Shown one piece after another: positions 1 through 8,368 of a stretch of DNA of 12,871 nt. The translations under genes were made by a program, and so were the position numbers. Numbering within the stretch: position 1 is the first letter of the stretch; each line of letters begins with the position of its first letter. Where the stretch lies: NCBI GenBank assembly GCA_030623035.1, contig JAUXFK010000057.1, positions 1 to 12,871 on the forward strand, written 5' to 3'. Source of the DNA: Deltaproteobacteria bacterium (lineage in GTDB: Bacteria > Desulfobacterota > UBA8473). The notes under the pieces were generated by a model. That model was not told where the DNA came from, did not search any database, and saw only the letters and a program-made list of their open reading frames with translations.

Positions 1-7
1 AAAAAGT

Positions 8-87
8 CGTCACTCAGGTGAAAACCGGAGTCCAGATGATCCGCAACTGCTTGAAAACACTGGATTCCGGCTTTCGCCGGAATGACG
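8..87. repeat. Inverted pair of a 28-bp dispersed repeat (REP/BIME-like)
   Basis: Positions 60-87 form a repeat arm whose core, 64-83, is a perfect 8-bp hairpin (ATTCCGGC / GCCGGAAT) with a TTTC loop. Positions 8-35 match the reverse complement of 60-87 at 23 of 28 positions, so the two arms face each other across a 24-bp spacer. From memory, this sequence type recurs in intergenic regions of many proteobacterial genomes; that cannot be checked here. It lies upstream of the tRNA promoter and may act only as a transcript hairpin or as a transposase-mobilised REP element. Confidence 0.7.
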
Positions 88-187
88 GGAAATGGTATTT
101 ATTGACTTTTTACGAGACCATCATTATTAATATACGCATATTTGCTCAAAAGGAAATCTCTTGTTTAAAACTATTGTAACAATTTTC

Positions 188-216
188 TTGACAAAATAAG
201 ATCGTTAATAGAGAAT
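188..216 (+). promoter_or_regulatory. Probable sigma-70 promoter of the tRNA-Val gene
   Basis: A perfect TTGACA -35 box lies at 188-193. After 17 bp comes GAGAAT at 211-216, which matches the -10 consensus at four of six positions. Transcription would start near 223, about 7 bases before the mature tRNA 5' end. The -35 match, spacing and position support the call; the -10 is weak. Confidence 0.5.
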
Positions 217-229
217 TGTCTATGTTTTT

Positions 230-304
230 AGGCACGTAGCTCAGGGGGAGAGCGCTACCTTGACGCGGTAGAAGTCGGCGGTTCGAAACCGCCCGTGCCT
301 ACCA
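230..304 (+). tRNA. tRNA-Val (anticodon GAC)
   Basis: A full cloverleaf can be folded by eye. The acceptor stem AGGCACG (230-236) pairs with CGTGCCT (294-300). The D stem is GCTC/GAGC (239-242 with 250-253). The anticodon stem is CTACC/GGTAG (255-259 with 267-271), with loop TTGACGC giving anticodon GAC at 262-264. The T arm is GGCGG/CCGCC (277-281 with 289-293) with loop TTCGAAA. The discriminator A is at 301 and CCA is encoded at 302-304. The anticodon reads the valine codons GUC and GUU. All stems are fully paired, so the gene looks functional. It is the only plus-strand gene and converges on the hybrid kinase gene ending at 374. Confidence 0.97.
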
Positions 305-373
305 CTGAAATCAGAGGATTTACGGTTCAAGCGTTTGTCCTTTTTTATACTACAATCCTTTCAAAATACTTTT

Positions 374-2992
374 TTAACCGGTTGTTTGATCAAGGGATGG
401 CTGGTCAATCGAAATATCCATCTGGTGTACATAATCCTTTAGATGCGTACATTCTTCTTCCAAATCGCTTAGAGCCTGCTCTGCTTCAGATAAATCTTCA
501 CTTCGACCAATCTGTTCCAAACGCATGGCTGCTTCAGCAATGCGGTTAGCACTGAGATTTCCTGCTGACCCTTTCAATTTATGCGCCTCTTTATGGATTG
601 CCTCTGCATCTTTTTGCTTCAAAGCATCTCTTATAGATTCCACATGTTCAGGCATTAATGATAAAAACTCAAGCAGTAGTTCATTGAGCAGCTCACGATC
701 ATCCATCATCCTCTCGAGTGCTTCATTGATGTCAATGGGCAGTTGCTCCTCTTGTTCTTCTGTTAAAACATCAACTTCTCTTATCTCCTCTATCTCTTCT
801 TCAGCCTGTTTAGAAATGTTTTCTCCCCTTATCAATCGCTCGATCTCTTCAAACATTAAATTTTTTCTTATCGGTTTTGATAGATATCCATCCATACCTG
901 CCTCAAGACATTTCTCCTGATCTCCTTCTGAAGCCTGAGCCGTTAACGCGATAATTGGAATGTGTTTGCCTGATGACTTTTCTATCTCCCGTATTTTTTC
1001 TGTTGCCTCAAAACCATCTATTACAGGCATTTGCAAATCCATTAATATCAGATCAAAAGGCATTCGTTCATAGGCTTTTATTGCCTTCTCCCCATTTTTT
1101 GCTGTGAGTGTTGTATACCCTTCTTTTCTTAGAATACTGACAACAAGTTCAAGGTTGATCTCATTGTCTTCTACTATAAGTATGCGGGTTCCTTTGTATT
1201 TTCTCTCTATAACACTATGCCGGGTTACCAGAGGTTCATCCTTACTTTCCGGATCTATTTTCCTGCGTGATATTATCTCCCACATGGTATCAAATAAAAC
1301 AGTTTGACTTACCGGTTTTGTAAGATATCCATCGCATCCCAGCTTTTTTATATATCTTGAATGACCCAAATCACCTACTGATGTAAGTACAATAATCCTC
1401 GAATCGGATATCTCGGGATCACCTTTTATAGAACGGATTAATGACATTCCGTCCATCTGAGGCATTTGGACGTCAACGAGTATCAGCTCATACGGTTTGC
1501 CCTCGCCTGCTGAAGCTCTCATTTCTTTTAGAGCTTCCATGCCACTTGCGCAAATCTTCGGATAAATCCCGATAACTTTTAGAGTTTCTGACAGAACTTC
1601 ACGATTCGTTGCATTATCATCAACGATCATAACCCTGGTATTCTCTAAGTTGTAAGGCTGCTCTGGCAGGGGCGTCCTCTCAACAATCTCTTTCTTTTCA
1701 AAAGGGAGGGTAAACCAGAATCGAGAGCCTTTGCCAGTTGTACTCTCAACACCTATCTGTCCACCCATAATTTCTGCCAGTTGCTTGCTTATGGAAAGCC
1801 CCAGGCCTGTTCCTTCATAGTTTCTCGTAACTAGCCCATCCGCCTGCGTGAACTTTTCAAAGATAGCTTCCAGCTTATCCTCAGGGATTCCTATCCCTGT
1901 ATCCTTAACAGAGAACAAAAGCTCAATCATCTTGTCGTCTTTATAACCTTCAATCTGAGTCTTATCTTTATCTGACTGTGCTTTATTTACTTCAACGGTA
2001 ATTTCTCCATGATCGGTAAACTTGACCGCATTTCCAATCAAATTTATCAGGATCTGACGAAGACGCCCTGGATCTCCACGCAACATATAATGCGTATCCT
2101 GTTGAAGTATACATATGATTTCAATCCCTTTTTTCTGGGCGATTGGCGTAATATTATATACCACATCTTCAACAAGAACCCTCAAATCAAAATCGATGCT
2201 ATCAATGTCTATCTGTCTTGACTCAATCTTAGAATAATCGAGGATATCTTTTATTATAGATAAGAGGTTTTCGCTACTGAAGTTTATCACACTTACATAT
2301 CGGGCCTGTTCTTCAGTTAGTTTCGTGTTAAAAAGCAACTCTGCGAAACCTACAATCCCATTTAGAGGAGTGCGAAGTTCATGGCTTATATTGGCCAGAA
2401 ATTCACTCTTTGCCTGATTCGCAACATTCGCCTCATGTGCCAACTTTTCTGCCTCTGAAACCGCCTCATGTAACTGTATGTTCTTTTCCTCTACCTCTTG
2501 TTGCTTCTCTTTTATCTTCTGGTTGCTATTTTCAAGCTCTTCCACCGTTATCCTAAGTGTATTCGTTGTTTGTTCCAGATCCTTCTTCTTTCTATATAGG
2601 TCAATAAAAACCCTAACCTTACTCAAAAGAATATGCGACTCTATGGGCTTGCAAAGATAATCCACAGCCCCTTTATCATAGCCTTTAAATATATGCTTCT
2701 GCTCTTTGCTTATGGCTGTTACAAAGATAATCGGTATGTCTTTTGTCCTTTCGCTTTTCCTCATCAGCTCGGCAGTTTCAAAACCATCCATGTCAGGCAT
2801 CTGGACATCAAGAAGGACAATGGCAAATTCATGCACAAGCATAAGCCCCAAGGCCTCATTCCCAGACATTGCCTTATGAATATTCAGATCGAGGTCATCC
2901 AATAGTGCTTCTAAGGCCACCAAATTTTCCTCCCTGTCATCAACAAGGAGAACATTGACTTCTTCTTTCTTATCCATGACTTCTTTCCTCAT
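374..2992 (-). CDS. Soluble hybrid histidine kinase, REC-HisKA-HATPase-REC-REC-Hpt
   Basis: Autophosphorylating histidine kinase with an internal phosphorelay, probably cytosolic because no membrane segment is seen. Domains: REC1 about 12-130 (acidic pair D18/D19, phospho-acceptor D62, T92, K115); coiled coil about 135-195; HisKA with H204 in SHELRTP; HATPase about 305-435 with N, DTGIGIP and GTGLGLS boxes; REC2 about 453-573 (D507); REC3 about 597-722 (D652); Hpt about 750-860 with H804 in AHKLKGSAG. All phosphotransfer residues are present. With a receiver rather than a sensor at the N terminus, it probably takes its input from another kinase, plausibly the 1276-residue one upstream in the operon (inference). 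The stated ATG overlaps the cheB stop as ATGA. An internal ATG at 2977 (residue 6) follows GAGG by 9 bases and may be the true start. Last gene of the operon. Confidence 0.95.
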   Translation of the reverse strand: MRKEVMDKKEEVNVLLVDDREENLVALEALLDDLDLNIHKAMSGNEALGLMLVHEFAIVLLDVQMPDMDGFETAELMRKSERTKDIPIIFVTAISKEQKHIFKGYDKGAVDYLCKPIESHILLSKVRVFIDLYRKKKDLEQTTNTLRITVEELENSNQKIKEKQQEVEEKNIQLHEAVSEAEKLAHEANVANQAKSEFLANISHELRTPLNGIVGFAELLFNTKLTEEQARYVSVINFSSENLLSIIKDILDYSKIESRQIDIDSIDFDLRVLVEDVVYNITPIAQKKGIEIICILQQDTHYMLRGDPGRLRQILINLIGNAVKFTDHGEITVEVNKAQSDKDKTQIEGYKDDKMIELLFSVKDTGIGIPEDKLEAIFEKFTQADGLVTRNYEGTGLGLSISKQLAEIMGGQIGVESTTGKGSRFWFTLPFEKKEIVERTPLPEQPYNLENTRVMIVDDNATNREVLSETLKVIGIYPKICASGMEALKEMRASAGEGKPYELILVDVQMPQMDGMSLIRSIKGDPEISDSRIIVLTSVGDLGHSRYIKKLGCDGYLTKPVSQTVLFDTMWEIISRRKIDPESKDEPLVTRHSVIERKYKGTRILIVEDNEINLELVVSILRKEGYTTLTAKNGEKAIKAYERMPFDLILMDLQMPVIDGFEATEKIREIEKSSGKHIPIIALTAQASEGDQEKCLEAGMDGYLSKPIRKNLMFEEIERLIRGENISKQAEEEIEEIREVDVLTEEQEEQLPIDINEALERMMDDRELLNELLLEFLSLMPEHVESIRDALKQKDAEAIHKEAHKLKGSAGNLSANRIAEAAMRLEQIGRSEDLSEAEQALSDLEEECTHLKDYVHQMDISIDQPSLDQTTG

Positions 2993-3588
2993 TTAACTGC
3001 TTTACAAATAAAATCAGCCTTGTAAGATTCACTCAGTGCAATTAAAAGCGGACCAATCTCTTCAATCCTGACAATACGCGCTGTTTTGCACTGAGCAATA
3101 GCTGATTGAGGCATGGAATCTGCTATGGCAGTTTCAGGATCCTGAATAATCGTAAACCCTCCTGATTCCTCTATCCGTTTCAGTCCAGAGCTTCCGTCAC
3201 GATTTCCACCTGTTAATACGACACCTATCAGCTTTTCGTTATATACATCAGCAGCAGTCTCAAATAATACATCGATTGAGGGCCTTGAAAAATTGACATG
3301 TTCGTCAATACTCAGTGAAAAAGTCCGATCTTCTTCAATCTGCAAATGATAATTTGCCGGTGCTATATAGACGATACCGGGCATAATCTTCTCTTTCTCA
3401 TCCGCTTCTTTTACTGTAATTTCACAGATACTGTTTAAATAATCAATAAGAAAGCCATCGCTAGTCGATTGAATATGCAAAACAATAATAACCGCCATGG
3501 GAAAATCCGCAGGAAGAGTGGATAAAATTATACGAAGAGCTTGCATCCCACCAGCTGAAGCTCCTACAACAATCGTGTCATACCTCAT
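2989..3588 (-). CDS. cheB: CheB-type protein-glutamate methylesterase, catalytic domain only
   Basis: Removes methyl groups from glutamyl methyl esters, and in the CheB family can deamidate glutamine, reversing CheR. The 199 residues correspond to the catalytic domain alone; classical CheB has an N-terminal receiver of about 120 residues that is missing here. The catalytic triad is visible: S11 in GASAGG, H38 in VLHIQ and D131 in TGGNRDGSSG. The start at 3588 follows AGGTG by 4 bases. The gene overlaps the end of cheR by 11 bp and its stop overlaps the next kinase start, so the three are likely translationally coupled. Without its own receiver it must be controlled differently from classical CheB, perhaps by contact with a neighbouring kinase receiver (inference). 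Its substrate is not a receptor encoded in this window. The gene symbol marks the family, not a proven chemotaxis role. Confidence 0.93.
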   Translation of the reverse strand: MRYDTIVVGASAGGMQALRIILSTLPADFPMAVIIVLHIQSTSDGFLIDYLNSICEITVKEADEKEKIMPGIVYIAPANYHLQIEEDRTFSLSIDEHVNFSRPSIDVLFETAADVYNEKLIGVVLTGGNRDGSSGLKRIEESGGFTIIQDPETAIADSMPQSAIAQCKTARIVRIEEIGPLLIALSESYKADFICKAVK

Positions 3589-4459
3589 CTTTCACCTGCG
3601 TTTTTTTATCTCGAATACGAGCTTTTGATGTCTGGTGGTTCTCTTTTCTATAAATTCTTTGACCTTTCGCTATTGCTTTGAAATCATCTGAAAGATCACT
3701 GTACTTTACCGTCTCCTTAGAGCCAAGGCAAAGAAAACCCTCATCGCTCAAGCTGTCAAAAAAGAGTTTGAAAACCCGATTTTGAAGCTCACGGTTAAAA
3801 TATATAAGGACATTCCTGCAAACAATCAAGTCCATTTCACCAAAAACACTATCGGTAACCAGATTGTGATCGGCAAATACAACATTCTTTCGTAAGGAAC
3901 TGTCCATTTTAACGAAATCATACCTCGCCCTATAGTAGTCTGCAAAGGACGAACGCCCACCAGATTGAATATAATTACGAGTATAATCTTTTATTCGGTC
4001 AATCGGATAGATCCCCTCCTTTGATATTTTTAGTACTTTTTCATTAAAGTCCGTCGCATAGATCCTTGACTTATTATATAGCCCCTCCTCCTTTAATAGG
4101 ATGGCCATAGAATAGACCTCTTCACCTGTAGCGCATCCAGCATGCCAGACTTTTATGGCCGGCTGATTCCTTAATGCAGGGACAATGTCTTCTCTTAGCG
4201 CCTTGTAAAAAAAAGGGTCACGAAACATCTGCGTTACATTTATAGAAAAATCAAGGAGCAGTGTCTCAAAAAAATTCACATCATTAAGAACCCTATGCTG
4301 CATTTCAGAGATTGTTTTAATGCCTGACAGGGAAAGCCTTCGCATAATACGCCTCTTTAAAGAGCTTTTCGCATAGGTTCTGAAATCATAACCGTACTTC
4401 AATAGGATCGCCTGCAAAAGCAGTTCAATCTCAATCTTTTCGTTTTCACCCTTCTTCAT
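3578..4459 (-). CDS. cheR: CheR-type SAM-dependent protein-glutamate methyltransferase
   Basis: Transfers a methyl group from S-adenosylmethionine to glutamate side chains of a signalling protein. The 293-residue length fits a stand-alone CheR. The N-terminal helical CheR_N domain spans about 10-68 and includes the basic RRIMRRLSLSGI stretch. The NVTQMFRD segment is at 74-81, the SAM-binding loop HAGCATGEE at 106-114, the IYATDFNEK acidic loop follows, and CRNVLIYFN is the conserved late motif of the family. The lysine-rich tail after about residue 270 is probably disordered. It starts 32 bp after the stop of the large kinase; the Shine-Dalgarno sequence is weak (GAGAAAG, about 14 bases upstream), so coupling to upstream translation is likely. 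It overlaps cheB by 11 bp. Confidence 0.95.
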   Translation of the reverse strand: MKKGENEKIEIELLLQAILLKYGYDFRTYAKSSLKRRIMRRLSLSGIKTISEMQHRVLNDVNFFETLLLDFSINVTQMFRDPFFYKALREDIVPALRNQPAIKVWHAGCATGEEVYSMAILLKEEGLYNKSRIYATDFNEKVLKISKEGIYPIDRIKDYTRNYIQSGGRSSFADYYRARYDFVKMDSSLRKNVVFADHNLVTDSVFGEMDLIVCRNVLIYFNRELQNRVFKLFFDSLSDEGFLCLGSKETVKYSDLSDDFKAIAKGQRIYRKENHQTSKARIRDKKTQVKDEV

Positions 4460-4491
4460 TATCTAATCAAACTTTCTCGCTTCATCTGTTT

Positions 4492-7400
4492 TCAGTACAG
4501 CCACACCCGCATCATTGATAGAAGTTTATTCGTATCAACAGGCTTGGACAGATAGTCATTTGCCCCTGTTTCTATACACTTGGCCCGGTCGCCTCTCATT
4601 GCCTTTGCAGTTAGAGTAATGATTGGAAGACTCTTAAATCTTTTATCTTTTCTAATTTCGCTCATCGCCTCATATCCATCCATTTCAGGCATCATAATAT
4701 CCATTAAAACGAGATCAACATCGGGGTTTTTGTCGAGACATTCGATCGCTTCTATTCCGTTTTTGCCGATCAGTACTTCCATGCCCTTTTCTTCAAGTAT
4801 ACTCGAAAGCGCAAAAACGTTTCTCATATCATCATCAACCAGAAGAATCTTCTTGTTCTCCAAAATCGATTCCTTGTCATGGATCATTTTTAGAATCTTT
4901 CTCTTTTCTTCAGGAAGATCCGCTTCGATACGATGGAGAAACAACACGGTTTCATCCAGAAGCCTTTCAGGAGACTTCGACCCTTTGATAATGATCTTTT
5001 CCGCATGCTTGCTGATAAGTACCTCTTCTTCCTTTGTAAGCTCCCTTGCAGTGTAGACAATAATCGGTATATGAACAATCTCCTCATCATCTCTTATCTT
5101 CAAAAGCAGATCAATGCCGGACATGTCCGGAAGGCCGAGGTCCAGAATCATACAATCAAAATTTCCGGTTTTAAGCTGTTCATAAGCATCTTGACCGGTA
5201 GATACCTCGGTGATATCAATATCTCCATCTCCGATGAGTTCAACAATTGCTTCTCGTTGAACATCATTATCTTCGACAATCAGCAGGTTTTTGACCTTTT
5301 TAGAAACGATACCCTCAATCTTTCTGTAAATCTTTTCGAGTTGTTCCATGCCAACGGGTTTCGTAATAAAACCTATTGCACCCATCTTCATTGCATCGAA
5401 ACTCTCATCAGATGCAGACAAAAAATGGACCGGTATGTGTCTGGTTTTCGTGTCTTCTTTAAGCCTCGACAACACAGCCCATCCATCCATTCCTGGAAGG
5501 CCGACATCTAAAACAATGGCATCCGGCATGTAATAATCCGCAAGATGGAGGCCCGTTTCCCCATCCTCTGCGACCAGAACCTTGAATTCCCTTTCCCTGG
5601 ATATATCCCTCAGTGTGGTTGCAAATTCCCTGTCATCCTCTATAATCAAGATGACCCTATCCCCCTTAGAGATCTTTCTTCGATCATCTTTAACAAATTC
5701 GACCTGTTCAATTGGAGAAGGCTTATTGTTGGCTGGCTGTATTGAAGGTTTTTCGATCTTTTCTTCTTCTATTGTTTTATCCTTAAGCTCGCAAGCTCCA
5801 TCAGGTATTGAAGGTTTATGAACCGAATCCGGCATAACTTCAACCTCTTCTTCCATTTTCTCAGGAATAAAAAGGGTAAATGTAGAGCCTTCACCTTGAA
5901 TGCTTTTAAGCTGTACTTCGCCCTTTAATAATCTTGCAAGCTCTTTTGATATAGAAAGGCCAAGCCCTGTGCCTCCATATCTTCTACTTGTGCCTCCATC
6001 TGCCTGTTGGAAGGCCTCAAAGATCAATTTCTGCTTCTCTTTTGGAATTCCTTCCCCTGTATCTTCCACAGAAAAGGCGATTGCTTCCTGACGGATCAGC
6101 CCACTGTTTGAAAGATCTGCTTCTGGATCCGGGCGGCTAACTTTAAGACTCACATGCCCTTCTTTTGTGAATTTAAAGGCATTGGTAAGAAAATTCCTTA
6201 TAACCTGCTCCACCCTTTTCTGATCTGTATAGATACGATCCGGCAATCCTTCGGCGATATTTATGTTTAGAGGAATCCCCTTGTTATCCGATACAGGCGT
6301 AAAAATCTCATCAATATTTGCGGTAATATGCTCTATTTTTGTGCTATCAATATTCGTATCCATCTTGCCTGCTTCCACTTTCGAGAGATCGAGTATCTCA
6401 TTGATAAGGGTTAAAAGCTCTCCCCCAGAGGAGTTAATGGTCTTAGCAAAGTTTACCTGTTTCTCAGTCAGGTGGTCATCTTTGTTTTCAAAAAGCAAAT
6501 TTGAAAGCAAAAGGATACTATTGAGAGGAGTCCTGAGTTCATGGGACATGTTTGCCAGAAATTCAGACTTGTATTTACTGGCCATCTCCAAGTCCAATGC
6601 CCTTCGCTCCAGAAGCTTCTTGGCATTTTCAAGATCCAGATTCTTACTCTTAATATCTCCTTTCTGTTCTTCAAGGAGCCGACTCTGCTCTTCCAGTTCC
6701 TCATTGCTCTGCTGAAGCTCTTCCTGCTGGGTCTGTAGCTCCTCTTCTGACTCCTTAAGGGCTCTGGCCTGCTCTTCTAACTCTTCATTGGTCTGACGCA
6801 GTTCTTCCTGCTGTGACTCCAACTCTTCTGCCTGCTGCTGAGTCCTGACAAGCAAAGAGGCCATCTTGCCGCGAGACTGTGCTGAATCTATTGCAATCGC
6901 TATACTCTCAGCAACCTGCTCTATAAAGGATTGGTCTAATTCGGAGAATCTGTGGAATGCCCCAAGCTCTATTACCGCTTTCACCTTATTGTTTAAAAGA
7001 CATGGAGAAATGAGGATGCTTGCAGGCATAGCCTCTCCTGTACCGGAATGAATCCTCATGTAGCCATCCGGGCAATCGGCTACAATAATAGGCCTTTTTT
7101 CCATAGCAGCCTGACCGACCAGGCCCTCTCCGATTCGGAATTCTTTATCCAGACCATCTGGATTATGGTGTGCATATGTTCCTGTAAGAGATAGCATCTC
7201 ATCATCATCGGATATATACAGTGCACCGACTTTTGCATTTAGATAATTACTGACAAAGCTTATAATACTCTGGGTGATTATTCGAAGGTTTTCCTCTCCC
7301 CTCAACCAATCGCTCAGTTCCATATGTCCTTTATTCAAAAACTCCTGTCTTTCGTTTTTCTCTTCAGCCTTTTGCATACGCCTTGTATACAAAACACCTA

Positions 7401-8322
7401 CCAGAACCGATAAAAAACCCGTGAAAATAAAAAGGGCAGGGACGACCTTCCTTGAAAAGCCAACCCTTTTTGCTGTTTCAACCCGGGCAATCTCCATCTG
7501 ATCCCAGCCGGAAGTTGATATGGCCTTGGTCATTACAATTATCTTTGGTGCAATCGGGAAAACAGACTGCTCGATCTCTTGATCCAACTTATTTGTAACC
7601 GCTACTTGGCTCTCAAAGGCATCGAGATAGTCTTCAACAGAAAACATAACCTCTTCAAGCGATTTTCTCTTCACTTTATCAAGATCATCCACAATCTTTC
7701 TCAGACCTTCCCTGACTTCTTCAATATACTCAGGGCGGTAACTGGCTAAATACCAGTTCACATGGATTCTAGAGGCAATGAACTCTTCGTATATAGAAGA
7801 GAGTAGATTATTAGAACTTCTCTTTTCAAAAGAGTTGAAAAGCTCCGTCATTTTCTCATGGATATTTTCCCCCATCTCTATTATTGATGTTCTATTATTG
7901 TTCCTGGCTCTAAACCGGATAACTACATTTCTGTATTTATCTATATACTCATCCGTAAGGACTTGAAGCTCTTCAATTATCTTTAAATCCTCAGGGGCTT
8001 TAAACTGATTTTTCGTCTTTTTCAAGGCATCCAATACTCTTTTTATATCATCCTCTGCCTGGTTATTATACTTTTCGTTCTGGCTAAAAATATATTTTTC
8101 AACCGAACCCCGCAAAGAAAGTAAGGACAATTCAATTTCACGGACAAGCTGGACTTTTTCTGAGATTAACTTTGTTATTTGCTCGACTTTATTGGCTAAC
8201 ATCTCTGTCTGTGAAATGGATAAGGCTCCCAAAAGAACAATACAAAGCAAACCGAACACGTATGGTGCCATTAACTTTAGAAAGCCTTTATTAGAAGATT
8301 TCAACTTCAAATCCATACGCAA
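4492..8322 (-). CDS. Membrane hybrid histidine kinase, helical sensor-GAF-HisKA-HATPase-REC-REC-REC
   Basis: Sensor kinase of 1276 residues. TM1 is about 17-37, then roughly 255 extracytoplasmic residues that look mostly helical (four-helix-bundle-like), and TM2 about 293-314. No clear HAMP is seen. A GAF domain spans about 345-480. A Glu/Gln-rich coiled coil (about 490-585) contains two tandem 28-residue units, then HisKA with H594 in MSHELRTP and HATPase (N box near 714, DTGEGIP near 753, GTGLGLS near 784). A charged, proline-containing linker leads to three receivers: REC1 (D939), REC2 (D1061) and REC3 (D1208). REC2 has KG where the usual KP is expected. The start appears to be TTG at 8322, 4 bases after AGGAGGG; ATG at 8316 (residue 3) is the alternative. 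The gene lies 46 bp after the STAS gene and 32 bp before cheR. The sensed signal is unknown. The coiled coil is a possible CheR/CheB substrate (inference). Confidence 0.95.
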   Translation of the reverse strand: MRMDLKLKSSNKGFLKLMAPYVFGLLCIVLLGALSISQTEMLANKVEQITKLISEKVQLVREIELSLLSLRGSVEKYIFSQNEKYNNQAEDDIKRVLDALKKTKNQFKAPEDLKIIEELQVLTDEYIDKYRNVVIRFRARNNNRTSIIEMGENIHEKMTELFNSFEKRSSNNLLSSIYEEFIASRIHVNWYLASYRPEYIEEVREGLRKIVDDLDKVKRKSLEEVMFSVEDYLDAFESQVAVTNKLDQEIEQSVFPIAPKIIVMTKAISTSGWDQMEIARVETAKRVGFSRKVVPALFIFTGFLSVLVGVLYTRRMQKAEEKNERQEFLNKGHMELSDWLRGEENLRIITQSIISFVSNYLNAKVGALYISDDDEMLSLTGTYAHHNPDGLDKEFRIGEGLVGQAAMEKRPIIVADCPDGYMRIHSGTGEAMPASILISPCLLNNKVKAVIELGAFHRFSELDQSFIEQVAESIAIAIDSAQSRGKMASLLVRTQQQAEELESQQEELRQTNEELEEQARALKESEEELQTQQEELQQSNEELEEQSRLLEEQKGDIKSKNLDLENAKKLLERRALDLEMASKYKSEFLANMSHELRTPLNSILLLSNLLFENKDDHLTEKQVNFAKTINSSGGELLTLINEILDLSKVEAGKMDTNIDSTKIEHITANIDEIFTPVSDNKGIPLNINIAEGLPDRIYTDQKRVEQVIRNFLTNAFKFTKEGHVSLKVSRPDPEADLSNSGLIRQEAIAFSVEDTGEGIPKEKQKLIFEAFQQADGGTSRRYGGTGLGLSISKELARLLKGEVQLKSIQGEGSTFTLFIPEKMEEEVEVMPDSVHKPSIPDGACELKDKTIEEEKIEKPSIQPANNKPSPIEQVEFVKDDRRKISKGDRVILIIEDDREFATTLRDISREREFKVLVAEDGETGLHLADYYMPDAIVLDVGLPGMDGWAVLSRLKEDTKTRHIPVHFLSASDESFDAMKMGAIGFITKPVGMEQLEKIYRKIEGIVSKKVKNLLIVEDNDVQREAIVELIGDGDIDITEVSTGQDAYEQLKTGNFDCMILDLGLPDMSGIDLLLKIRDDEEIVHIPIIVYTARELTKEEEVLISKHAEKIIIKGSKSPERLLDETVLFLHRIEADLPEEKRKILKMIHDKESILENKKILLVDDDMRNVFALSSILEEKGMEVLIGKNGIEAIECLDKNPDVDLVLMDIMMPEMDGYEAMSEIRKDKRFKSLPIITLTAKAMRGDRAKCIETGANDYLSKPVDTNKLLSMMRVWLY

Positions 8323-8326
8323 TATG

Positions 8327-8333
8327 CCCTCCT
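8327..8333 (-). promoter_or_regulatory. Strong ribosome binding site favouring a TTG start
   Basis: On the minus strand AGGAGGG ends 4 bases before TTG (8322-8320). The ATG at 8316-8314 is 11 bases from the AGGAGG core, which is longer than usual. Spacing therefore favours TTG as start of the 1276-residue kinase, although the difference is only two residues. Confidence 0.6.
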
Positions 8334-8368
8334 ACAATATCATTTTTATTGTCTGCTTTTCAATTTTG

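Noticed and set aside
295..920. Plus-strand open frames over the tRNA 3' end and the kinase Hpt region
   Set aside because: They are opposite-strand shadows of the tRNA and the 872-residue kinase; they have low-complexity Ser-rich composition and no domain resemblance.
4580..5511. Long plus-strand open frames (158 and 192 codons) opposite the large kinase receivers
   Set aside because: The minus-strand frame holds conserved receiver motifs across the whole stretch; the plus-strand products show no recognisable family.
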